From Microvirga mediterraneensis (GTDB lineage: Bacteria; Pseudomonadota; Alphaproteobacteria; Rhizobiales; Beijerinckiaceae): a DNA stretch of 64,000 bases. Shown in pieces: positions 34,909 to 43,057 of this stretch. The stretch lies in NCBI RefSeq assembly GCF_013520865.1, contig NZ_JACDXJ010000001.1:4573501-4637500 (forward strand). The letters run 5' to 3'. Every line of letters starts with the position of its first letter. Within the stretch, counting starts at the first letter, position 1. The notes beneath the pieces were generated by a model that saw only the letters and a list, made by a program, of their open reading frames with translations, had not been told where the DNA came from and did no database searches. Made by a program: the position numbers and the translations under genes.

Positions 34909-35868
34909 TCAGGCTACCTGGATACGAGGGTCGACAGCCGCATAGGCGATGTCAGTGAGGAGATTGACCACAATGACACAGGCTCCGATGATGAGCGTAG
35001 CCCCCATAATGACCGGGTAGTCGCGTGTGTCGACAGCATTGATCAGCAGCAGGCCCATGCCCGGCCAGTTGAACACGCTCTCGATGAAGATTGCGCCGCC
35101 TACAGCGATGCCGATGGTCGACCCGATGAGGGTAACCACCGGCAGGAGTGCGTTACGAACCGCATGCTTCATGATGACCCAGAACTCCTTCACACCTTTC
35201 GCTCGGGCGGTGCGAACATAATCCTGGTTCAAAACCTCGATAAGCGACGCGCGCATATAGCGCATGATCAGCGCTGCATGGCCAATGGAGAGAAGGCACG
35301 CGGGCAGAACGAGGTGAGACAGGAGATCACCAAGTGAGAAGGGGGCGCCAGGGGTTAGCATGCCGCCGGAAGGTGCCCAGCGGAGGACCACCGAGAATAG
35401 GTAAAGCCCGAGGATCGCCGTCAGGAAGGCCGGGCTCGAAATGCCCAGGAAGGCGATGACGGAGAAGCCGATGTCAGTCGAAGAATTTCGCCTGACGGCG
35501 CTGAGAACCCCCGTCGCTATGCCGGCCACGATTGCAAGGGCAAGCCCGGCGGCCATGAGCAGGACCGTGGGACCTATACGCTCCAGCACGAGGGGCAGAA
35601 CCCTCACGCCGCTGCGCTGGATCGAATAGCCGAGATCGCCGGTAACCGCAGCCCGCAGCCATGCCAGATACTGGACGGGCAGAGGCTGGTCGAAGCCGAG
35701 ACGGACGCGCAACGCGTCCATTTCCGCTTGGGACATCGCAACGTTGGGGTTGATATAGGCATCAATCGGATCGCCAGGCGCCAAACGAAGAAGGACGAAG
35801 ACGAGCATGCTCAGGGCAACGAGCATCAACAGGCCGGTGGCGATGCGCCTCAGGATGTATGGCAGCAT
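34909..35868 (-). CDS. dppB: Dpp/Opp-type ABC permease (DppB-like)
   Basis: A 319-residue permease starting [20 protein letters not shown] with TM1, followed by the OppB hallmark [26 protein letters not shown] and [14 protein letters not shown]. The coupling loop reads [20 protein letters not shown], then [21 protein letters not shown] seven bases upstream of the ATG at 35868 fixes this start over an upstream in-frame start that would overlap the receptor gene. Only two bases separate it from dppC. Confidence 0.92.
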   Translation of the reverse strand: MLPYILRRIATGLLMLVALSMLVFVLLRLAPGDPIDAYINPNVAMSQAEMDALRVRLGFDQPLPVQYLAWLRAAVTGDLGYSIQRSGVRVLPLVLERIGPTVLLMAAGLALAIVAGIATGVLSAVRRNSSTDIGFSVIAFLGISSPAFLTAILGLYLFSVVLRWAPSGGMLTPGAPFSLGDLLSHLVLPACLLSIGHAALIMRYMRASLIEVLNQDYVRTARAKGVKEFWVIMKHAVRNALLPVVTLIGSTIGIAVGGAIFIESVFNWPGMGLLLINAVDTRDYPVIMGATLIIGACVIVVNLLTDIAYAAVDPRIQVA

Positions 35869-35945
35869 GAGAATGCCCTTTTGACTTTGGGAAGGCAGCT
35901 TTGACAGGCGCAAGCCGCCCTCCCCTTTTGCTCTGACAGATGAGC

Positions 35946-37529
35946 TTATTTCTCGATCGACCACTTCTCTGGGTGGGCGTTATAAGGTCCGCCGGCGGGA
36001 GCAGGTACCCAGACGAAGTCCTTGAGCTTCGCTGAAGCGACGCCGTAGCGGTTGGCAACCCACATGGTAGCCCAAGGGAGATTGGCGTTCATCGCCTTGC
36101 ATACATCCTGGTAGCGCTTGTTGAGCTGCTGCGGATCGGTCTCGGCGAGTGCGGTGTCAAACGCCTTGGTCAGCTCCGGCATGTCGACGCGCAGGAAGTT
36201 CGCCCCCGCAGGGGGCTTCTGCGCTGCGTTCAAACCGATATTGAGGCCGGACGGATCGGGCCCATTCTGTAGGCCGGCGTAGACCAGCGGAAATTGGCTG
36301 AAATCGGGGTTGGCGGCATAGATGATGCCGTTGTAGGTCGGCGTGTCGACCACGCGCGGCACCACATTGATGCCGACCTGCGCGAGCATGGCCTGTACCG
36401 CGGCCATGACGTTGGCAGCCTGTGGCGTATTGTAGTAGGTGAGCCAAGTGATCGGCTTGCTGCCGTTAACCTTGTCCCATCCGGCTTCGCCCAGAAGAGC
36501 TTTGGCCTTGGCCGGGTCGTAGGCGTACGCGCTCAAACCCTCCGGGACAAGCTGCTTGGCGACATAGCCGCAGTTGGCGGCCGTTGCAGCTCCCCCATAA
36601 AGGCTATCGATAATCGCCTGTCGATCGATAGCGTGCATCACGGCCTGGCGCACCCGCACGTCCTTCCAGAGCGGAACCTGCTGGTTGAAGCCGAGATAGT
36701 TGACGACGAAGGACTGCCCCTCGATGACCTTGAACTCTTTGTTGCTCTTGAACGCAGGAACATCATCGGGCTCGACATAGGTGAACTGGATTTCGCCTGC
36801 CCGCAGCGCCGCGACGGCTGCGGCGGTGTTCTTGAAGTAGCGGTTGATCACTCGGTCCACCTTCGGGCGGCCAAGGCGGTAATCGTCATCGGCGACGAGT
36901 TCGACGTATTGGTCTGTCACGTACTGCTTGAACTTGAATGGTCCGGTTCCAACCGGCTTGGTCGCCCACCACGTGCTGGTCGCCAGTTCCTTCGGCGTTG
37001 TGCCGGCAAGCGCATGTTCGGGCAGGATCATGAGCTTCGTCAGCGTCGCCAGGAACCCGGCATCCGGACGCGAGAGCTTAATGATCGCCGTACGTTCATC
37101 GGGTGTCTCAACGGAGGAGATCGCATTAAGGCGGGCGGCAAAAACCGTTCCGGTCTCGCCGTTCTTGGCAAGGTCGACCGTGAACTTGACGTCCTTGGAG
37201 GTAAAGGGTTTGCCGTCATGCCAGGTTTCGGCGGCAAGCTTGAACGTGTACTCGGTCTTGTCAGCGTTGACGGTGTACTCGGTAGCGAGAGCGCCCTCGA
37301 TCGCTGTCAGGTCGGCATTATAATTGACCAGGGGCTCAAAATAGACGTTGAGCCAAGTAAAACCGCCTGTCGCCGCGAGTGGGTTGAAGTTACCCTGAAA
37401 GCCGCCTGGACCAACGTCAAAGCCACCGGTGATGGTCTTCTGTTCCTGAGCGGCTACCGAAGTGGTCAGGGCTGCGGCCCCAATCAGCCCCGCAATGGAG
37501 ATAGCTCGTTTCAATGTCTTCAGCTGCAT
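35946..37529 (-). CDS. dppA: Dpp-type solute-binding protein (SBP family 5)
   Basis: A 527-residue periplasmic receptor with a cleavable signal peptide (about residues 1-27, [18 protein letters not shown]). SBP5 landmarks include [59 protein letters not shown] and [16 protein letters not shown]. The family binds peptides, but members also deliver sialic acid (SatA of Haemophilus ducreyi) and other amino sugars. Here the locus argues for an amino-sugar ligand. CGGGAGGAAACG precedes the ATG. It lies 12 bases downstream of the GntR-type regulator gene. Confidence 0.9.
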   Translation of the reverse strand: MQLKTLKRAISIAGLIGAAALTTSVAAQEQKTITGGFDVGPGGFQGNFNPLAATGGFTWLNVYFEPLVNYNADLTAIEGALATEYTVNADKTEYTFKLAAETWHDGKPFTSKDVKFTVDLAKNGETGTVFAARLNAISSVETPDERTAIIKLSRPDAGFLATLTKLMILPEHALAGTTPKELATSTWWATKPVGTGPFKFKQYVTDQYVELVADDDYRLGRPKVDRVINRYFKNTAAAVAALRAGEIQFTYVEPDDVPAFKSNKEFKVIEGQSFVVNYLGFNQQVPLWKDVRVRQAVMHAIDRQAIIDSLYGGAATAANCGYVAKQLVPEGLSAYAYDPAKAKALLGEAGWDKVNGSKPITWLTYYNTPQAANVMAAVQAMLAQVGINVVPRVVDTPTYNGIIYAANPDFSQFPLVYAGLQNGPDPSGLNIGLNAAQKPPAGANFLRVDMPELTKAFDTALAETDPQQLNKRYQDVCKAMNANLPWATMWVANRYGVASAKLKDFVWVPAPAGGPYNAHPEKWSIEK

Positions 37530-37541
37530 CGTTTCCTCCCG

Positions 37542-38264
37542 TTATCCGTTGGTCGACTTTTTGTTGTTGGCGATCACATCGAGAATGCCCTCGTAATGTC
37601 TGTCGAGCCTCTCCCGGGCTCGTTCGATATCGCGCGCCGCGACCGCTTCGACGATCTCGTGATGGTCGCGCCACGTCGAGAGCGGGTCGGAGTTGGCAAG
37701 ATTGGCAAAGTTGGAAGCCTTGTAGAAGGCTCGCCAGAAGATCTCGATCAAACCGGTGAGCATCCGGTTGTTCTGGCATCGAAAGAGGAGACGGTGAAAC
37801 TGCTCATCCTCCTCGGCAAAGCTCTCGTCTCGCTCGGCGCGCTGGCGCATGCGCTCCGTTACCTGGCGCAGAGCGGTGAGATCCTCCTCACCAATCATCT
37901 CGACCGTCTTGTGGATGAGGCCGGTTTCCAGGACGCGACGCAGCTCGCGAAGTTCCTCGACGTCCCTCAGGGTATCACCAAGACCATAGGCGAGATTGTC
38001 GAGGAGCGGCTGGAATGAGAACTCCTTCACGAAGACGCCAATCCCGCGGCGGGTCTCCAGGACCCCTACCGACTCAAGCGCCTTGATGGCTTCCCGCACG
38101 GAGTTGCGGCTCACGCCGAGCTGCTGAGCGAGGAAGGATTCGGGCGGCAGTGCATCCCCGGCCTTGAGCTGATTGTCCTCGATATAGCCGCGCAGGCTCT
38201 CCTGCACCGTCACGTGCAGGGAGGGGGGCTTGGTCAAGGGCTTGATGCCTCTCAGGCCAGACAT
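37542..38264 (-). CDS. GntR/FadR-subfamily regulator of the amino-sugar locus
   Basis: A 240-residue regulator. The winged HTH (about residues 15-85) shows TVQESLRGYIEDNQLKAGDA, LPPESFLAQQLGVSRNSVRE and AIKALESVGVLETRRGIGVF. The FCD effector domain (about 100-230) has LRELRRVLETGLIHKTVEM, DEQFHRLLFRC and WRDHHEIVEAVAARD, with the His and Asp residues that usually hold a metal. It heads the leftward transporter operon and faces the rightward catabolic operon, with a palindrome in between. E. coli NanR is also a FCD-type GntR protein controlling sialic acid genes. Confidence 0.9.
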   Translation of the reverse strand: MSGLRGIKPLTKPPSLHVTVQESLRGYIEDNQLKAGDALPPESFLAQQLGVSRNSVREAIKALESVGVLETRRGIGVFVKEFSFQPLLDNLAYGLGDTLRDVEELRELRRVLETGLIHKTVEMIGEEDLTALRQVTERMRQRAERDESFAEEDEQFHRLLFRCQNNRMLTGLIEIFWRAFYKASNFANLANSDPLSTWRDHHEIVEAVAARDIERARERLDRHYEGILDVIANNKKSTNG

Positions 38265-38318
38265 TGTTCACTCCGCTCGCTGCTGTGAAACACAGAATCC
38301 GGCTTGCTGCATATCAGC

Positions 38319-38336
38319 TTGTAGGATATCCATCAA
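38319..38336. promoter_or_regulatory. Candidate GntR operator
   Basis: TTGTAGGATATCCATCAA is an imperfect palindrome with a perfect GGATATCC core, in the 97-base gap between divergent operons. Its position suits control of both arms by the adjacent regulator. An overlapping ATATC - N9 - GATAT repeat (38311-38329) is an alternative. Confidence 0.45.
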
Positions 38337-38361
38337 GTGGGCAACTGAATAGGTTTGTCAT

Positions 38362-39333
38362 ATGAGGGTTTGTCTCCTAGGCGTAAGTCATTGGCACGCC
38401 GCGATGCATCTGGATGCGGTCAGGTTCTCAGACGGCGAGGTCACAAATGTTTGGGACGCCGACCCTAAAAGAGGAGCCGACTTTGCTGGCATCCATGGCG
38501 TTTCGGTTTGTGACCGCGTCGAACAGGCGCTTGAGAGAAAGCCCGACTTGGCGGTTGTCATGGGCTCGCCAGACAAGGTTCCAGACCTCGCTCTGAAAGT
38601 CATTTCCGCTGGCATCCCAATGGCCCTCGAAAAGCCCGCAGCCTCGACGACCAAGGAGTTGCTGCGGATCGTCGAGGCTGCCCAAAGTCACGGCAGCTTT
38701 GTTGCTGTGCCCCTCCCGAACCGCTTCGGACCTGTCTTCTGCGCGATGGCTGCGCTTGAGACGGATGGCCGCCTCGGCGAGCTCGCCTACGGTCATTTCC
38801 GGATCGTCAACGGACCTCCTCAACGCTATCGCGACGATGGGGTCGACTGGATGCTCGATCCGACAATCGGAGGCGGCGGAGCGCTGCGAAACCTCGGCAT
38901 TCACGGAATCGATGCAGCCGTCTCGCTCGCTCAGGGCCCCTTGCGCATCGTCTCAGCCTCGGTCGCCAATCGCATCCACGACGAGCCGGTCGAAGACCAT
39001 GCCCATGTGGTCCTGTGTGACGATGCCGGAACGCTCTTCACAGTCGAGGCTGGCTACACCTTCGCCTCCATGTCCCCGGGCGGGGACTTCGAGTGGCGGA
39101 TCGCTACGGGCAACGCTTACCTGATTGACCGAGGCGAGACGGCGCAGTGCGCGACCCTGGACGACAGGAGCATCCGCATGCTCGCCCCTGAACATCCTAG
39201 CACGCGCTACCGCTTGTTCATGGCCGACACGTTCGACCGGCTTCGCTCGGGCAAGCGCCCGGCCGTCAGCATTGAGGATTACTTGGCAGCGATGGAGGTC
39301 ATCGATGCCGCATATGAGAAGGCGAAGGCATGA
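38362..39333 (+). CDS. Gfo/Idh/MocA-family oxidoreductase (first copy)
   Basis: A 323-residue NAD(P)-dependent sugar oxidoreductase. The N-terminal Rossmann start VCLLGVSHWHAAMH is atypical: the usual third Gly of GxGxxG is absent. The hallmark EKP motif is in PMALEKPAAS (about residue 91), followed by VPLPNRFGPVF and a GGGGALRNLGIHGID segment equivalent to the GGGxxxDxGxH motif. The C-terminal domain is a beta-sheet substrate domain. NanOx/YjhC enzymes, which convert anhydro or didehydro sialic acids, belong to this family. Its stop overlaps the next gene (ATGA). The exact substrate is unproven. Confidence 0.85.
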   Translation: MRVCLLGVSHWHAAMHLDAVRFSDGEVTNVWDADPKRGADFAGIHGVSVCDRVEQALERKPDLAVVMGSPDKVPDLALKVISAGIPMALEKPAASTTKELLRIVEAAQSHGSFVAVPLPNRFGPVFCAMAALETDGRLGELAYGHFRIVNGPPQRYRDDGVDWMLDPTIGGGGALRNLGIHGIDAAVSLAQGPLRIVSASVANRIHDEPVEDHAHVVLCDDAGTLFTVEAGYTFASMSPGGDFEWRIATGNAYLIDRGETAQCATLDDRSIRMLAPEHPSTRYRLFMADTFDRLRSGKRPAVSIEDYLAAMEVIDAAYEKAKA

Positions 39334-40331
39334 TCGGTGTAGGAATTATCGGGGCGGGTCACTTCGGCGCGGTTCATGCCCGCGCGATGACCGAGGTCGA
39401 CGAGGTCAGGCTCGTCGCATCCTGTCGGGAGAACGCAGACGCAGCCGCCGCCTTTGCGGCTGAACATGGTGGCAAGAGTTACGGCGACTGGCGGGCCTTG
39501 CTGGACGATCCGATGGTCAATGCCGTGCTCATCGCCACGCCACACCACCTCCACGAAGAAATCACCATCGCGGCCGCCCAAGCCGGAAAGCATATTCTGC
39601 TGGAAAAGCCTATGGCACCCAGCTTGTCTGCTTGCGACACCATGCTCGCGGCCGCAGAGACAACACGCGTCAAGCTCATGATTGGGCACGTGATGCACTT
39701 CGCCCTACCCTGTCTCAGAGCCAAGGAGATCATCGACTCGGCCAAGCTCGGCGCTCCGGTTTTGGGTTCAAGCTGGATGATCAAGTTGTGGATGGAGAGC
39801 AACCGGCGGCCCTGGCATCTCAACCGTGCATCAGGGGGCGGGATGCTGATGACGGCCGGCATTCACGCGCTCGATCGGCTGATCTGGCTCATGGGGCAGC
39901 CGGTGGCTGGAGTCACGGCGATGGCCGGCACCTACTTCCACGAACAGGAGGCCGATGATGCGGCCCTGATCGGCTTGCGCTTTGCGAACGACCGGATCGG
40001 TCAGGTCGCCAGCGTCGGCTACCGGGACGGTGCGGTCACGTTCGCTATGGATCTTGTGTGCGAGAAAGGCACGATCCGGATCGATTTCGATCATGGGGTC
40101 TCCACAGGCCAAGGCGGCGTCTGGACGCCGGTTCCGGGCTCCATCGAGCCGAACTGGATGAGCGCAGCCGTGGCGCGCGAGTGGCAAGCCTTCGCCGCCA
40201 GCATCATCAACGATACGCCCTCCCCGGTTACCGGTTCCTATGGACGCCATGTGGTTGCCTGCATCGAGGCGGCTCATCAGGCCAGCGGCAGTCGGCGCGA
40301 GGTTCCTATCGCTGCCACTACGCTGGTGTAA
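39330..40331 (+). CDS. Gfo/Idh/MocA-family oxidoreductase (second copy)
   Basis: A 333-residue oxidoreductase with a canonical nucleotide motif VGIIGAGHFGAVHARA at the N-terminus, IATPHHLHEEITI, the catalytic HILLEKPMAPS, a GHVMHFALP stretch, and GGGMLMTAGIHALDRL (GGGxxxxxGxH, catalytic His). It diverges strongly from the preceding copy, so the two are not a recent duplication and could perform different steps or form a complex. The start overlaps the upstream stop. The family uses NAD(P)H or, in NanOx, bound NAD+ recycled within each turnover. Confidence 0.88.
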   Translation: MIGVGIIGAGHFGAVHARAMTEVDEVRLVASCRENADAAAAFAAEHGGKSYGDWRALLDDPMVNAVLIATPHHLHEEITIAAAQAGKHILLEKPMAPSLSACDTMLAAAETTRVKLMIGHVMHFALPCLRAKEIIDSAKLGAPVLGSSWMIKLWMESNRRPWHLNRASGGGMLMTAGIHALDRLIWLMGQPVAGVTAMAGTYFHEQEADDAALIGLRFANDRIGQVASVGYRDGAVTFAMDLVCEKGTIRIDFDHGVSTGQGGVWTPVPGSIEPNWMSAAVAREWQAFAASIINDTPSPVTGSYGRHVVACIEAAHQASGSRREVPIAATTLV

Positions 40332-40368
40332 CGCCTCACTCGACACGCCACGAAGGTCCGGAACAGTC

Positions 40369-41973
40369 ATGACATTTCAACCTGCGGCCACAGCGCTCAC
40401 AGAAGCATTGAAGGGCGGACTGGTCGTCTCGTGCCAGCCTGTTCCTGGGGGCCCGTTCGACGATTCCGGATCCGTCGTGCGCTTCGCACTGGCCGCCCAA
40501 GATGCGGGTGCCCGCGGACTTCGGATCGAGGGCGTGGCCAACGTTGCCGCGGTTGCTGCTGCCTGCTCGATTCCGATCATCGGCCTTGTCAAGCGTGACC
40601 TCGCGGAAACGCCGGTCCGCATCACGCCTTGGATTGAGGACGTCGTCGCCCTTGCCGAGTCCGGCGCGGCGATTATCGCCTTCGATGCCACGGATAGACC
40701 AAGACCCGTGGCGGTCGGGACGTTGATCGAGAAGATCCATTCTCTGGGCTGCCTTGCGATGGCCGACATCGCGACGATCGCCGAAGCGAGAAACGCAAGC
40801 GCGCTTGGTGCAGACCTGATCGGCACCACCATGTCCGGTTATACCGACGTGGCTCCACCACCGCGAACGCCTGATATCAGGTTGGTGTGGGAAGCCTGTG
40901 GACTCGGCAAACCGGTCCTTGCCGAAGGCCGTTACAACGAGCCCCGTCTCGCGGCCGCGGCCATACGCGCAGGAGCCGCAGCGGTTGTTGTCGGCTCTGC
41001 CATCACCCGGCCGGAGCATATCACACGATGGTTCATTGATGCGATTGCCGTCGAAGCCGCTCCAGCAAGGCCGGTTCTCGCAATCGATATCGGCGGCAGC
41101 AAGACGGCCGTGGCGTTGGTCCTGAAAGACCGCATCCTCGAGCGGCGGCAAGTGCCGACGCTACCCGCCGATGGAGCGGAGGCATGGCTGCAAGCGGCCG
41201 CAGATGTCGCGCGGGATTGGCGCGGACAGTATGATGGTGTCGCGGCCGCCGTGACGGGTCTGATCAGGAACGGACTCTGGACAGCCGTCAATCCAGCGAC
41301 CCTACCCGTTCCGGCAGACTTCCCGCTCGTGTCATGCTTGGCCGAGCAATTCGGTGATCCCGCCCTGGCCTTGAATGATGCTCAAGCTGCAGCTTGGGGC
41401 GAGTATCGCTTTGGTGCGGGCCGAGGGCGTGATCTGCTCTTCCTGACAGTATCGAGTGGAATTGGCGGAGGGGCTGTCGTCGGCGGTCAGCTTTTGAGCG
41501 GATCCGGGGGGCTTGCGGGGCATGTCGGCCAGATCCCGGTGCCAGTTCCGGGGAAACGCCATCACCGTCTGGAGGATTTAGCATCTGGCTTCGCCATTTC
41601 TGCAGCAGCCCGCGCTGAAGGCCATGATGCAGATGCCAAGACGGTTTTCGCCGCTATGGCAGCGGGCGAGAGTTGGGCGGAGGGCATCGTCGGCGAGGCT
41701 GTGGATCATCTGGCCCTGACTCTCCCGGGTTTACAGGCCCTCCTTGATCCACAGATCATGGTGATCGGTGGTGGCGTAGGCCTCGCGGCAGGTTTCCTGC
41801 CCCGTCTTGAAGCAGCTCTGTCCCGCTTCCCTTCTGCCCTCAAGCCTTCTCTGGCTCCGGCCCTCCTCGGCGCCGACGCTGGCCTATTAGGCGCGGCGGA
41901 TCTTCTCAGAAGGCGGATGTCCCTTGAAACGGACACGACTCCAGCCGCTGGTGCGCCCGCGCCTAATGCGTAG
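40369..41973 (+). CDS. nanEK: NanE-NanK fusion: ManNAc-6-P epimerase plus ROK-family ManNAc kinase
   Basis: A 534-residue bifunctional protein. Residues 1-225 are a NanE-type TIM barrel (LKGGLVVSCQPVPGGPFDD, IIGLVKRDLAETPVRITPW, LAMADIATIAEARNA, GADLIGTTMSGYTDVA and KPVLAEGRYNEP). Residues 238-525 are an ROK sugar kinase (PVLAIDIGGSKTAVALV phosphate loop, ALNDAQAAAWGEYRFGAG with the catalytic Asp, GIGGGAVVGGQLL). The usual ROK zinc motif CxCGxxGCxE is missing; its place reads VPGKRHHRLEDLASG. The pair phosphorylates ManNAc and epimerises it to GlcNAc-6-P. Fusions of these two are known in bacteria. I selected the ATG at 40369, not an upstream frame extension. Confidence 0.92.
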   Translation: MTFQPAATALTEALKGGLVVSCQPVPGGPFDDSGSVVRFALAAQDAGARGLRIEGVANVAAVAAACSIPIIGLVKRDLAETPVRITPWIEDVVALAESGAAIIAFDATDRPRPVAVGTLIEKIHSLGCLAMADIATIAEARNASALGADLIGTTMSGYTDVAPPPRTPDIRLVWEACGLGKPVLAEGRYNEPRLAAAAIRAGAAAVVVGSAITRPEHITRWFIDAIAVEAAPARPVLAIDIGGSKTAVALVLKDRILERRQVPTLPADGAEAWLQAAADVARDWRGQYDGVAAAVTGLIRNGLWTAVNPATLPVPADFPLVSCLAEQFGDPALALNDAQAAAWGEYRFGAGRGRDLLFLTVSSGIGGGAVVGGQLLSGSGGLAGHVGQIPVPVPGKRHHRLEDLASGFAISAAARAEGHDADAKTVFAAMAAGESWAEGIVGEAVDHLALTLPGLQALLDPQIMVIGGGVGLAAGFLPRLEAALSRFPSALKPSLAPALLGADAGLLGAADLLRRRMSLETDTTPAAGAPAPNA

Positions 41974-42013
41974 CCACGGTCAATCTGCGACGACCCCGTA
42001 TCTGAGGAGTGAG

Positions 42014-43057
42014 ATGCCAACGCAGCTGAACACAGAAACAAGCATGCTTCGCGAGGCGTTTGAGGCGCCTGAGGTTGTGGCGCGTCTGCTTGCGAGCAAC
42101 GCGCCGCTGTGCCGCGAGCTCGGCGCGCGCCTGCGCGCGTCCCCGCCGCCGTTTGCCGTCACCTGCGCGCGCGGCAGCTCGGACAACGCCGCCACCTTCG
42201 TCAAGTACCTGCTCGAGATCCAGTCCGGCCTCGTCACCGCCTCGGTCGGCCCGTCCGTGACCTCCGTCTACGCGGCGCGCCCGCGCATGCGCGATGCCCT
42301 CTTCCTCGCCGTGTCGCAATCGGGCCGCAGCCCCGACATCCTCAACCTCGCCCAGGCCGGCCGCGACGACGGCGCCCTGACGGTGGCGCTCGTCAACGAC
42401 ACCTCCTCGCCGCTCGCCGCCACCTGCGAGGTCGTGCTGCCGCTCCATGCCGGCCCCGAGAAGAGCGTCGCCGCCACCAAGTCCTTCATCGCCGCGCTCG
42501 CCGCCGGCCTGCAGCTCGTGGCGCACTGGTCGCAGGACCGGGCGCTGCTCGATGCCCTCGACACCCTGCCCGACGTGCTCGCCAAAGCCGCCGCCACCGA
42601 CTGGTCGGCGGCGCTGCCCGCCCTTACTGATGCCGACAACCTGTTCGTCGTCGGCCGCGGCGTCGGCTTCGCCGTCGCCCAGGAAGCCGCCCTCAAGCTC
42701 AAGGAAACCTCCGGCGTCCACGCCGAGGCGATGAGCGCCGCCGAGCTGATGCACGGCCCGTGGACGCTCGCGGGCGAGCACTTCCCGATCCTGTTGCTCA
42801 GCCAGCGGGAGGAGACCCGGGGGGGCGTCAACGATCTCGTGACCAAGCTCGCCGAGCGGGGCGTGCCCGTCCTCGTCGCCGGCGCCGCCGAGGGCCGCGC
42901 CCGCCTCGCCCTGCCGGGGAGCGAGGAGGCGCATCCCTATCTCGCCCCCCTCGCGCTCATCCAGAGCTTCTATCCCCTGGTGAACGCCATTGCCCTGGCG
43001 CGCGGCCGCAATCCCGACAGCCCGCCGCGCCTGCGCAAGGTGACGGAGACCGTGTGA
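42014..43057 (+). CDS. SIS-domain glucosamine-6-phosphate deaminase (NagB-II type)
   Basis: A 347-residue protein with tandem SIS domains, equivalent to the isomerase half of GlmS. Motifs include FAVTCARGSSDNAATFVKYL, FLAVSQSGRSPDILNLAQ, LHAGPEKSVAATKSFIAAL, FVVGRGVGFAVAQEAALKLK and HAEAMSAAELMHGP. Such proteins act as NagB-II deaminases (GlcN-6-P to Fru-6-P plus ammonia) beside nagA in Proteobacteria. GAGGAG before the ATG at 42014 fixes the start; the stop overlaps nagA. From roughly 42,060 the DNA is much more GC-rich than nanEK, an abrupt composition change within the operon. Confidence 0.88.
   Translation: MPTQLNTETSMLREAFEAPEVVARLLASNAPLCRELGARLRASPPPFAVTCARGSSDNAATFVKYLLEIQSGLVTASVGPSVTSVYAARPRMRDALFLAVSQSGRSPDILNLAQAGRDDGALTVALVNDTSSPLAATCEVVLPLHAGPEKSVAATKSFIAALAAGLQLVAHWSQDRALLDALDTLPDVLAKAAATDWSAALPALTDADNLFVVGRGVGFAVAQEAALKLKETSGVHAEAMSAAELMHGPWTLAGEHFPILLLSQREETRGGVNDLVTKLAERGVPVLVAGAAEGRARLALPGSEEAHPYLAPLALIQSFYPLVNAIALARGRNPDSPPRLRKVTETV

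Noticed and set aside
36294..38018. 574-residue plus-strand frame over the dppA and GntR genes
   Set aside because: Shadow frame; both genes on the minus strand have clear families, signal peptide and ribosome-binding sites.
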